Below, one piece after another: positions 1 to 7,065 of a stretch of 64,000 bases of DNA. Location: assembly GCF_002994615.1 (NCBI RefSeq), contig NZ_PVNK01000184.1, positions 1 through 64,000 on the forward strand, written 5' to 3'. The notes beneath the pieces were generated by a model. It saw only the letters and a program-made list of their open reading frames with translations, was not told where the DNA came from and did no database searches. Within the stretch, counting starts at the first letter, position 1, and the number at the start of each line of letters is the position of its first letter. Origin of the DNA: Enhygromyxa salina. Its GTDB lineage: Bacteria > Myxococcota_A > Polyangia > Nannocystales > Nannocystaceae. Position numbers and translations under genes: made by a program.

Positions 1-200
1 CGTTGATGGGGGGCTTGCTTGCCGGTGGGGGGCTCGTGTTCGTTGATGGGGGGCTCGCTTGCCGATGGAGCCCCATCGGCAAGCGAGCGCCTCATCAACG
101 AACACGAGGTACCCGACCCAGTCGCTCGGACCGCCTGCGGCCGGGCGCGGAGTCGCATCGGCAAGCGAGCGCCTCATCAACGAAACGAGGTGCCCGAAAC
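1..200. repeat. Cluster of direct and inverted repeats
   Basis: A motif of about 28 bases built on CGTTGATG...GGCTCGCTTGCCGATGG occurs four times. Copies at 1-26 (diverged) and 41-68 point one way; copies at 73-100 and 156-183 point the other. The two inverted copies continue into related flanks (AACACGAG and AAACGAGG). No gene is visible in 1-208. The cluster lies just downstream of the 209-778 minus-strand gene. It could be a REP-like element or a remnant of a longer repeat array that continues left of the window. Confidence 0.75.
33..108. repeat. Near-perfect long hairpin (36-bp arms)
   Basis: Bases 33-68 are the reverse complement of 73-108 with 34 of 36 positions matching and a 4-base loop (69-72). 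The mismatches fall at 89 and 92. No T-run follows on either strand, so it does not look like an ordinary intrinsic terminator, although it sits about 100 bases past the stop of the minus-strand gene that ends at 209. Confidence 0.85.
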
Positions 201-208
201 CCGATCGA

Positions 209-778
209 CTAATTGATAGCGACCGACCCGCCCCGGATCCGGTGGCGACGCCGCGCCCAGCTCGTGATGTCGCGCCCGATCACCCGCACCGTTCCATCGG
301 CGCGAAGGGTGATCGCCGCGTCACCGCAGCGCAGGACCAGCTCCTCGCGGGCCTCGATGACCTGCCTGCCGGGCTCGCCGTCGACCTCGAGCTCCATTAC
401 CTTCGCGCGCTCGAGCTCGAGCGCGACGAGCTCCGCGTCGGGCTCGGGCTCGGGCTCCGCAGGCTTCGGGCTCAGCTCGGCCATCGACGACAGGCTCATG
501 ATGACCGGCGAGTCCGCGCGCCCGTCGAGGAAGCCCAGCAAGATCACCCGAGCCTCGCGCCGCGCGTCCTCGAGCTGCTCTGGCGCGACCATGCCGATCG
601 CGCGGGCGACGACCGGCGGACCCTCATGGTTCAGGAAGGTGACCCGCGCTCGCCCCTCGGGGTCGATCTCCACGATGCGCCCCAAACACGGCTGCATCGG
701 CCCCGAGCCCGGCGCCGGTGCAGGGGAGGGGACGCCGCCCCGGCGGGGCTCGGGACGTGGAGCGCTTCCATCGGGCAT
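209..778 (-). CDS. DUF6484-type protein associated with type VI secretion
   Basis: This 189-residue protein starts with a Pro-rich stretch of about 28 residues. A small beta-rich domain follows (CLGRIVEIDPEGRARVTF, then a region ending VILLGFLDGR). A Glu/Pro-rich spacer separates it from a C-terminal part with ITLRADGTVRVIGRDI and SWARRRHRIRGGSV. The order of a short beta domain followed by a nucleic-acid-like or OB-like tail ending in RIRGG is what I know from DUF6484 proteins, which are usually encoded next to vgrG and other type VI secretion genes. No T6SS structural gene is visible here; the rest of the locus would have to lie left of the window. The role is unknown, possibly as an adaptor for VgrG or an effector. 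It is divergent from the lipoprotein gene at 923. Confidence 0.7.
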   Translation of the reverse strand: MPDGSAPRPEPRRGGVPSPAPAPGSGPMQPCLGRIVEIDPEGRARVTFLNHEGPPVVARAIGMVAPEQLEDARREARVILLGFLDGRADSPVIMSLSSMAELSPKPAEPEPEPDAELVALELERAKVMELEVDGEPGRQVIEAREELVLRCGDAAITLRADGTVRVIGRDITSWARRRHRIRGGSVAIN

Positions 779-922
779 CGCCCAAGTCTACAAGAGTTTG
801 TTGGCCGATCCTCGTGCAGATCCAACACCGTGACATCGTTCACGCCCTGCGCAGCCCGACAGCGTCCCCGCTACCCGTGGTGTCGGGCCGTCGGCCCCCA
901 ACGCTGTTAGACTCCGGCCCCC

Positions 923-1552
923 GTGACGGCCTCGACCCATCCGCTGGCGCCTCGTGTCGCTCGGGCGCCATTGCTCGCGTCCGCGCTGATCGTCATGGCC
1001 ATGATCGCAGGCTCCCTCGGCTGCGGCCGTGGCGTCCGCGGCGAGATCTTCGTGCCTCCCTATCAGCCCGTGTGGAAGGGCCAGAACAAGCTGCCGACCT
1101 ACCGCGTCGGGCTGCCCGGCGCCGCCTGGGAGCCCCTCGCCGGGCCCGGGTTTCAAGCCGTGTGGCAGCACAGCACCGACCCCGCGATCATCCAGGTCCA
1201 CGGCGAGTGTGAAGATCACGGCGACAGCGATCTCGAGGACTTCACCGATCACCAGCGCATCGACTACTCGGAGTGGGCGATCGTCGAGGAGCCGACCGGC
1301 GAACTCGACGCCGAGGGCCGCCCGCGCATGCGCCAAAAGCAGTACTACACGACGATCGCCGACCGCGAGGCCCTCCGGACCACGGTCCGCGCGAAGCTCG
1401 ACGGCGTCGAGGTCATGCTCGAGTACGTGGTCCTCAAGAAGGACGGCTGCCTGTTCGATCTCACCTACATCACCGTGCCCCGGTCCTTCGACCAGCACAC
1501 GGGCGAGTTCCAGCAGGTCATCGATGGCTTCGGCTTTCCGGTCCAGCGTTGA
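923..1552 (+). CDS. Putative lipoprotein at the head of the Mla/MCE operon
   Basis: This 209-residue protein begins at a GTG. The N-terminus is basic and hydrophobic and ends in a lipobox-like SLGC at residues 31-34, so it is probably a lipoprotein after signal peptidase II cleavage. The mature part has no family that I recognise. It contains a central YDY/EWAIVEEPTG region and ends in FGFPVQR. A TAGACT hexamer at 908-913 lies nine bases before the start and no Shine-Dalgarno is visible. It precedes the MlaE-like permease by 39 bases on the same strand, so it may be an accessory factor of the lipid transporter; this rests on location only. Confidence 0.75.
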   Translation: MTASTHPLAPRVARAPLLASALIVMAMIAGSLGCGRGVRGEIFVPPYQPVWKGQNKLPTYRVGLPGAAWEPLAGPGFQAVWQHSTDPAIIQVHGECEDHGDSDLEDFTDHQRIDYSEWAIVEEPTGELDAEGRPRMRQKQYYTTIADREALRTTVRAKLDGVEVMLEYVVLKKDGCLFDLTYITVPRSFDQHTGEFQQVIDGFGFPVQR

Positions 1553-1591
1553 GCCCACCATGCCTGTTCACGTCACAAGCGAGCCTGCGCC

Positions 1592-2401
1592 GTGAGCGAG
1601 AACCCGACCCTCCGCGGGGCCCTGCGCGAGTCGATCGCCAACCTCGGCGAGACGATCACCTCGGGCGTGAGGTGGTGCGGCGGCATGGCGGTGATGCTCG
1701 GCCAGGCCCTCCGCAGGGGTCCGCGGCGACCGCTGGGGCTGTTCGACATCTCCTACCAGACCCTCCAGCTCGGGATCCGCTCGATCCCGCTGGCCACGAT
1801 GATGTCGCTCTTCGTCGGCATGATCCTCGCGTGGCAGTTCGGCGAGGCGCTGGCCGACTTCGGGGCCAAGAACTCGATCGGCTACGTGACCGCGCTGTCG
1901 CTGGTCCGCGAGCTGGTCCCGACGCTGCTGGCGGTCACGGTCGGGACCAAGATGGCGACGGGCATGACCGCCGAGCTCGGCTCGATGAAGGTCACCGAGC
2001 AGATCGACGCGATCTCGGCCCTCGGCGCCGATCCGATCAAAAAGCTCGTCTGGCCGCGCCTCGTCGCCGCCTCGATCGCCATGCCGCTGCTGGTCGCCTG
2101 GGGCAACGTCATAGCGATGCTCGGCGGCATGCTGATCTCCGACACCGTGTTCGACGTGCCGGCCGGCTACTTCTACGCGACCTACATCGACGAGCTCGAG
2201 CCGATGCACTACATCATGAGCCAGACCAAGGCCCTGGTGTTCGGCGGCCTGGCCGGGCTCGTCGGCTGCTACCAGGGCTTCTCGACCAAATTCGGGACCG
2301 AGGCCGTGGGCCTCTCGACGACCGAGACCGTGATCGCGGTCTCGGTCTCGGTCCTGCTCGCCGACTTCGCGCTCACGACCCTCTTCATGCCGATCGGATG
2401 A
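1592..2401 (+). CDS. mlaE: MlaE-family ABC transporter permease
   Basis: This 269-residue integral membrane protein is about the normal length for MlaE/YrbE permeases, which move phospholipids between inner and outer membrane with an ATPase and MCE proteins. Typical features are the conserved core around GTKMATGMTAELGSMKVTEQ and IDAISALGADPIKKLVWPRL, several hydrophobic helices, and a C-terminal helix near TETVIAVSVSVLLADFALT. The start is a GTG at 1592. The stop overlaps the ATG of the ATPase gene (ATGA), which indicates translational coupling. The order permease, ATPase, MCE matches mla loci. No mlaB or mlaC homologue is present in the window. Confidence 0.93.
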   Translation: MSENPTLRGALRESIANLGETITSGVRWCGGMAVMLGQALRRGPRRPLGLFDISYQTLQLGIRSIPLATMMSLFVGMILAWQFGEALADFGAKNSIGYVTALSLVRELVPTLLAVTVGTKMATGMTAELGSMKVTEQIDAISALGADPIKKLVWPRLVAASIAMPLLVAWGNVIAMLGGMLISDTVFDVPAGYFYATYIDELEPMHYIMSQTKALVFGGLAGLVGCYQGFSTKFGTEAVGLSTTETVIAVSVSVLLADFALTTLFMPIG

Positions 2402-3336
2402 GCGACGCCAACCACAGCACGCCCGGCCCGGCCCCGCTCGACCCCGGGCGCATCGCCGACGCCGCGCGCTCCCAGACCGCGGCGGCGCTCGCTCGCGGCG
2501 CGGCCGCGCTGCCGTCGAGCTCGGGGGTCCGGCGGGCGCTGGGGACCACGATCGGCGAGTTTCACGGCAAGACCTGCGCCCGCGGCGAGACCCTGATCCA
2601 GTTCGAGAACATCCACAAGGCCTTCGGCGACAACGTCATCTACCGCGACATGAACCTCGACATCCGCCTCGGCGAGACGCTGACGATCATCGGCGGCAGC
2701 GGCGAGGGCAAGAGCGTGTGCCTCAAGCTCATGATCGGGCTGCTCCGGGCCGAGGCCGGGCGGGTGCTCTACTACGGCGAGGACGTGGGCGAGATGAACG
2801 CGGAGCAGCTCCGCGAGATTCGCATGCGGGTGTCGATGGTGTTCCAGGGCGGGGCCCTGTTCGACTCGATGACGATCGTCCAAAACGTCGGCTACGCTCT
2901 GCGCGAGCACACCGACATGGGCGACGAGGAGATCGAAGCCCGGGCCGTCGAGAGCTTGACCCTCGTCGGCCTCGGGCCCGCCGATCACCCCGGGATCATG
3001 GAACAAATCCCCGCCGCGCTGTCGGTGGGCATGCGCAAGCGGGTTGCGCTGGCTCGCTCGATCGCGCAGAGGCCCGAGGTTATCCTCTACGACGAGCCGA
3101 CGACCGGGCTCGACCCCAGCAACTGCAACCGCATCGCTCGCATGATCCGCAAGCTCCAACGCGAACTCGGCGTGACCAGCATCGTCGTGACCCACGACAT
3201 GACCACGGCCTGGTACGTCGCCGACCGCGTGGCCATGCTCTACGACAAGTCCTTCCCCTTCGTCGACGAGGTCGAGGCCTTCCGGGCGATCGATGATCCC
3301 CGGGTCCGCAACTTCATCGAGGGGCGCACGGGCTGA
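2398..3336 (+). CDS. mlaF: MlaF-like ABC transporter ATP-binding protein
   Basis: This 312-residue ATPase would power lipid transport by the adjacent MlaE-like permease. Walker A is GGSGEGKS at residues 99-106, the Q-loop is VFQGG near 148-152, Walker B is VILYDEPTTGLDP near 228-240 and the H-loop is VVTHDM. The signature motif reads LSVGM (208-212), where LSGGM is usual, so its second glycine is replaced by valine. About 65 residues precede the ABC domain, a longer N-terminus than typical MlaF. The ATG overlaps the permease stop, and the stop overlaps the next ATG (TGATG), so the genes are tightly coupled. An earlier in-frame start would run through the permease gene in another frame and was rejected. 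Confidence 0.92.
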   Translation: MSDANHSTPGPAPLDPGRIADAARSQTAAALARGAAALPSSSGVRRALGTTIGEFHGKTCARGETLIQFENIHKAFGDNVIYRDMNLDIRLGETLTIIGGSGEGKSVCLKLMIGLLRAEAGRVLYYGEDVGEMNAEQLREIRMRVSMVFQGGALFDSMTIVQNVGYALREHTDMGDEEIEARAVESLTLVGLGPADHPGIMEQIPAALSVGMRKRVALARSIAQRPEVILYDEPTTGLDPSNCNRIARMIRKLQRELGVTSIVVTHDMTTAWYVADRVAMLYDKSFPFVDEVEAFRAIDDPRVRNFIEGRTG

Positions 3337-4733
3337 TGGCCGGCAAGCGACGCGACGAGCAAAGGACCAACTTCGTCGTTGGCATGTTCGTGGTCGCGTT
3401 TGGCGGCCTCCTGATCGCCTCGCTGTTCCTGATCGCGATCAGCGAGGGCGTGCTCAGCGAGAAGACCACGATCCGCGCGCACTTCCGCACGGTCTCGGGC
3501 CTGACCAAGGCGTCCAAGGTCCAGCTCGCGGGCAAGGAGATCGGCGTCGTCGAGGAGGTCACGTTCATCTCGCCGACCTACGCGTGCAACCCCGTGAGCG
3601 AGGACCTCGGCCGCTTCAACGAGACCCGCAGCGATGACTGCGACCCGGCGCTGTTGTGCGCGTCGATGCCCGGCGGCGGCGGGCTGTGTGCCGAGCTCGA
3701 GGACTTCAACGGCGATCCCCGGGCCTACGCCGGCTGCGCCGACGACAGCTCCTGCGCCGAGGGCGAGGTCTGCGTGACCCGCCAGTTTCGTCAGCGCTAC
3801 AAGCGGGTCCGCTGGGCCGGGACCGAGGGCGTGTGCGTGCCGTTCACGACCGAGCACCGCCGCGTCGAGGTCACGATGCGCATCGACGAGGACAAGCTCC
3901 AGTACCTGCGGGCCGACAGCCGGGCCACGGTCGCGTCAAACGGGGTCCTCGGAGATCAGCTGATCAACATCTCCGTTGGCAGCAGCGAGATCCACATCGA
4001 GCCCGGCGGGCGGATCCAGTCGACGCCCTCGCTGATGGAGGAGCTCAACATCTTCAAGGATCAGATCGGCGGCATCATCGACAAGGTCGACACCAGCTTG
4101 TCGGGGATCTCGGGCCTGTTCACCTCGCTCAACAACGAGAACACCAAGCGCGACCTCCAGGGCATCCTGGCCAACGCCAACGAGATCAGCCGGCAGATCA
4201 AAGACGGCGAGGGCCTCGTCGGCGCGCTGTTCAACGAGCCCGAGTACAAGGACGACTTTGGCCGCACGCTCAAGTCCGTGCGCCACTCGGCCGGCCAGCT
4301 CGACGAGACCCTGTCGGCGCTCAACAACCAGGCCGGGCCCGCCCTGCGCAACGTCTCGCGCGCGGCCGGCAACGTCAGCGACATCCTCGAAGATCTCGAG
4401 AACCCCAAGAACCAGTCGGTGATCGGGCGCGCCCTCCACGACCCAGAGATGGGCCAGGACGCCGCCGACGCGGTCAAGAACGCGGCCGAGGCCGTCGACT
4501 CGGCCCGGGCCGCGATCACCGATCTCCAGGTCGTCGTCGCCGAGGTCAGCCACTCGGTCACGGCCGGCGAGGGCACGATCGGCAAGCTGCTCAAAGATCC
4601 GAAGGCCTACGACGACCTCGTCAAGCTGCTCGGCAACATCGAGCGCGTCAACGTGGTCAAGAAGCTCGTGCGCTTCGTGATCGAGCAAGACGAGGCCAAG
4701 GACTCGGCGCGGCCGACGGCCTCGACCGACTGA
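3336..4733 (+). CDS. MCE/MlaD-family lipid-binding protein with Cys-rich insertion (copy 1)
   Basis: This 465-residue protein has one N-terminal membrane anchor (about residues 13-36) and an MCE domain opening with TTIRAHFRTVSGLTKASKVQ and LAGKEIGVV. The domain is interrupted at residues 82-170 by a cysteine-rich block with Cys 84, 102, 108, 118, 134, 140, 146 and 167. It resumes with RRVEVTMRIDE and LRADSRATVASNGVLGDQLI. A long helical C-terminal part follows, as in MlaD/PqiB-type needles. MCE proteins bind lipid in the periplasm and partner with MlaE/MlaF. The gene overlaps the ATPase stop by one base and is followed by a paralogue, suggesting tandem duplication. Confidence 0.9.
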   Translation: MAGKRRDEQRTNFVVGMFVVAFGGLLIASLFLIAISEGVLSEKTTIRAHFRTVSGLTKASKVQLAGKEIGVVEEVTFISPTYACNPVSEDLGRFNETRSDDCDPALLCASMPGGGGLCAELEDFNGDPRAYAGCADDSSCAEGEVCVTRQFRQRYKRVRWAGTEGVCVPFTTEHRRVEVTMRIDEDKLQYLRADSRATVASNGVLGDQLINISVGSSEIHIEPGGRIQSTPSLMEELNIFKDQIGGIIDKVDTSLSGISGLFTSLNNENTKRDLQGILANANEISRQIKDGEGLVGALFNEPEYKDDFGRTLKSVRHSAGQLDETLSALNNQAGPALRNVSRAAGNVSDILEDLENPKNQSVIGRALHDPEMGQDAADAVKNAAEAVDSARAAITDLQVVVAEVSHSVTAGEGTIGKLLKDPKAYDDLVKLLGNIERVNVVKKLVRFVIEQDEAKDSARPTASTD

Positions 4734-4748
4734 GGGGGGCCGCCAGCA

Positions 4749-6221
4749 GTGCCGACGCGGCGAGAGCAGCGACGCGTGAACTCGGCCGTGGCCCTGTTCG
4801 GCCTCTCGCTCGGCGCGCTGATGATGGCCTCCTACGTGCTCATCGCGATCAGCGAGGGCCTGCTGGTGCCCAAGTCCCGGGTCATCGCCGACTTCCGCGA
4901 CGCCGGGAGCATCGGTCGCGACACCGAGGTCCAGCTCGCGGGCAAGCAGATCGGCAAGGTCGTCGACATCCAGTTCATTACGGAGCGCTATCCCTGCGAC
5001 CCCCAGACCGAGGACTTTGGCCACCCCTACCAGGGCCGGACCGACGCGTGCGAGCCGTGGATGTTCTGCGCCCCCGACGGCTCCGGTGAGGACGCCAGCC
5101 AGGGCGTGTGCGCCGAGCTCGAGGAGTACAGCGGCCACAGCAGCGACTATCAAGGCTGCGAGGGCCCCGGCAGCTGCGAGCCCGGGCAGGTCTGCGTGAC
5201 CCGGGCCTTTCGTCAGCGCTACCGGGGCGTGCGCTGGTGGGGCCAGGCCGGTTGGTGCGTCAACTACGACTCCGAGAGCCAGCGGATCCGCGCGGCCATG
5301 GAGATCGAAGACAGCTCCTTGCAGTACATCCGGACCGACAGCCGGGCCAGCATCGTGCTCAACGGCGTCCTCGCCGATCCGCGGGTCAACATCACGGTCG
5401 GCGTGAGCGACGAGGAGATCCGCGCGGGCGACCGCCTCCAGACCACGTCGTCGCTGATGGAGGACGTGCTCGGGCTCAAAGATCAGATCGACAAGATCGC
5501 CGAAGACGTCGATCGGGGCTTGCTCGGGGTCTCGGCCCTGACCGACTCGCTCAACGACGAGGCGACTAAGGCCCACATCGCCTCGTTGCGGGTCAACGTC
5601 AGCGAGATCCAGCGCCAGGTCGCCGCGGCCGAGGGCCTCGTCGGGGCGGTCCTCAACGATCCCGACACGCGCGCGGACATCAGCCGGACCCTGCGCGAGA
5701 CCCGAGACGCCGTGACCGAGGCCCAGGCCGACTTCGACGAGCTGAAGCGCAAGTCCAAGCGGACCGCCCGGCAGGTCGAGACCGCCGCAGGCAAGATCGA
5801 GAGCATCCTCGCGGGCCTCGACGACCCCGAGAACACCAGCTTGCTCGCGGCCCTCGTCAACGAGAACGCCAGCCTCCAGGCCGACGGCGCCCGGCTCGGC
5901 GACAGCACCCAGGAGGCGATCGGGGCCGGGCTCGAGGCGATGGCCGACATCGAGGCCGCGCTCGAGGTGATCGGCTCGGCGATCGACCGGCGCGAGGGCT
6001 CGCTCGGTCGCCTGGTCGCCGATCCCAAGCCCCTGTACCACATCAAGGATCCGGCCACGCTGCGCCGGGTCAACGTGGTCAAGTCCCTCGTTCGCTGGGT
6101 CATCGCCGAAGACAACGCGCAGGGAAACCTGTCGCGCCCCGAGCCAGCTGAGCCGGCCGAGCCGGCCGAGCCGGCCGAGCCACCCGACGCGGCGGAGGGC
6201 GTCGGCCCAGCCCCGGACTGA
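4749..6221 (+). CDS. MCE/MlaD-family lipid-binding protein with Cys-rich insertion (copy 2)
   Basis: This 490-residue paralogue of the preceding gene starts at a GTG 15 bases after it. It has an N-terminal anchor (about 14-36), the MCE start (RVIADFRDAGSIGRDTEVQ), and an insertion with eight cysteines at 83, 101, 107, 121, 137, 143, 149 and 170, at nearly the same spacing as copy 1. The MCE domain resumes at LRTDSRASIVLNGVLAD-like sequence, and a helical C-terminal region follows. The tail is a Glu-Pro-Ala tandem repeat. Two non-identical copies suggest a hetero-oligomeric MCE assembly. Proposed location is the periplasmic face of the inner membrane. Confidence 0.88.
   Translation: MPTRREQRRVNSAVALFGLSLGALMMASYVLIAISEGLLVPKSRVIADFRDAGSIGRDTEVQLAGKQIGKVVDIQFITERYPCDPQTEDFGHPYQGRTDACEPWMFCAPDGSGEDASQGVCAELEEYSGHSSDYQGCEGPGSCEPGQVCVTRAFRQRYRGVRWWGQAGWCVNYDSESQRIRAAMEIEDSSLQYIRTDSRASIVLNGVLADPRVNITVGVSDEEIRAGDRLQTTSSLMEDVLGLKDQIDKIAEDVDRGLLGVSALTDSLNDEATKAHIASLRVNVSEIQRQVAAAEGLVGAVLNDPDTRADISRTLRETRDAVTEAQADFDELKRKSKRTARQVETAAGKIESILAGLDDPENTSLLAALVNENASLQADGARLGDSTQEAIGAGLEAMADIEAALEVIGSAIDRREGSLGRLVADPKPLYHIKDPATLRRVNVVKSLVRWVIAEDNAQGNLSRPEPAEPAEPAEPAEPPDAAEGVGPAPD
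6141..6182 (+). repeat. 9-bp tandem repeat encoding Glu-Pro-Ala
   Basis: About four and a half copies of GAGCCGGCC extend the disordered C-terminus of the second MCE protein in frame. Confidence 0.85.
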
Positions 6222-6234
6222 GGGCCGCTTTTTT
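6203..6234 (+). terminator. Probable intrinsic terminator of the Mla/MCE operon
   Basis: CGGCCC at 6203-6208 can pair with GGGCCG at 6222-6227 across a 13-base loop that contains the MCE2 stop codon. A run of six T follows at 6229-6234. The stem is short but GC-only. Confidence 0.6.
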
Positions 6235-6279
6235 GCCGTGGCGGGCCAGCGTATCTGGCACTCTGAGGGCGAGGTCCCC

Positions 6280-7059
6280 ATGCCCCCCACGCTGCGTCTC
6301 TCGTCCCTCCCTTTGCTCTGTCTCGCCCTCGTGTCCGCGTGTGCGGCCACCGAACGCGACGCGAAGACCGGCGACGCCGACAAGAGCGAGGTCGAGACCG
6401 CCGCCAAGGCCGAGGCGGGCGACGAGGAGCCACCGCCGCCGGTCAGCGCCAAGATCGCGATCTCCTCGGTCCAGATGATCCAAGACTGCCCGGACCCGCC
6501 CGCGCCGAGCCCCGGAGCGCCGAGCCCCGGAGCGCCGAGCCCCGGAGCGCCGAGCCCCCAGGCGCCAGCTCCGACGGAGCCGCTCGCCGACGAGTCGATG
6601 GCGAAGCCGGCGGCGATGCCCCCGCGTGTCGACGAGGGATCCGGTGCGCGCTTCGCCCCGGGGGACGCCCCGGGCTTCGTCCAGCCCTGTGATCAGTCGA
6701 ACATGCAGCTGACCATCGAGATCGCGGGGGCCTCGGGCCAGACCGCGGTCCCGGTCGCGGTCAAGGCCGTCCGCCTGCTCTCGAAGGGCAGGCAGGTCGG
6801 CGAGCTGAAGTCGCGCAAGCCGAGCGCGTGGTCCGAGGAGCGCTACCAGCCCTGGGACGAGCAGCTCAGCCCCGGCGAGGCGCTCAAGGCCAGCTACAAG
6901 CTCGGGCTGCCCGACTGGACCGCCGTCGAGCAGGCGATCGGCGAGAGCAGCTTCGGCCACATGTTCACGATCGAGGTCGACGTCGAGGTCGACGGTCGGG
7001 TCGAGACCGTGGTGTCGCCCGAGTTCCCCCGCGAAGAACCCCACGTCATCGTGACCTGA
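6280..7059 (+). CDS. Putative lipoprotein, unknown function
   Basis: Starting at the ATG at 6280 gives a 259-residue protein with a clean lipoprotein signal: a short N-terminus, a Leu-rich core and the lipobox LVSAC. A GTG at 6238 would add 14 polar residues in front of the signal and is less likely; GAGG lies a few bases before 6280. The mature protein begins with an acidic, Ala-rich low-complexity stretch and four Ala-Pro-Ser-Pro-Gly repeats. A folded C-terminal half follows (from about VQPCDQSNMQLTIEIAGASG) that looks beta-rich. I do not recognise a family. It is followed six bases later by the cytochrome gene, so the two may be co-transcribed. Confidence 0.72.
   Translation: MPPTLRLSSLPLLCLALVSACAATERDAKTGDADKSEVETAAKAEAGDEEPPPPVSAKIAISSVQMIQDCPDPPAPSPGAPSPGAPSPGAPSPQAPAPTEPLADESMAKPAAMPPRVDEGSGARFAPGDAPGFVQPCDQSNMQLTIEIAGASGQTAVPVAVKAVRLLSKGRQVGELKSRKPSAWSEERYQPWDEQLSPGEALKASYKLGLPDWTAVEQAIGESSFGHMFTIEVDVEVDGRVETVVSPEFPREEPHVIVT
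6502..6560 (+). repeat. 15-bp tandem repeat encoding Ala-Pro-Ser-Pro-Gly
   Basis: Four nearly identical in-frame copies of GCGCCGAGCCCCGGA lie within the linker of the lipoprotein gene. Confidence 0.85.
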
Positions 7060-7065
7060 GCGCTG

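Noticed and set aside
3936-6452. 838-codon minus-strand open frame
   Set aside because: It is antisense to both MCE genes, which have clear domains and motifs in the plus strand. The translation is low complexity.
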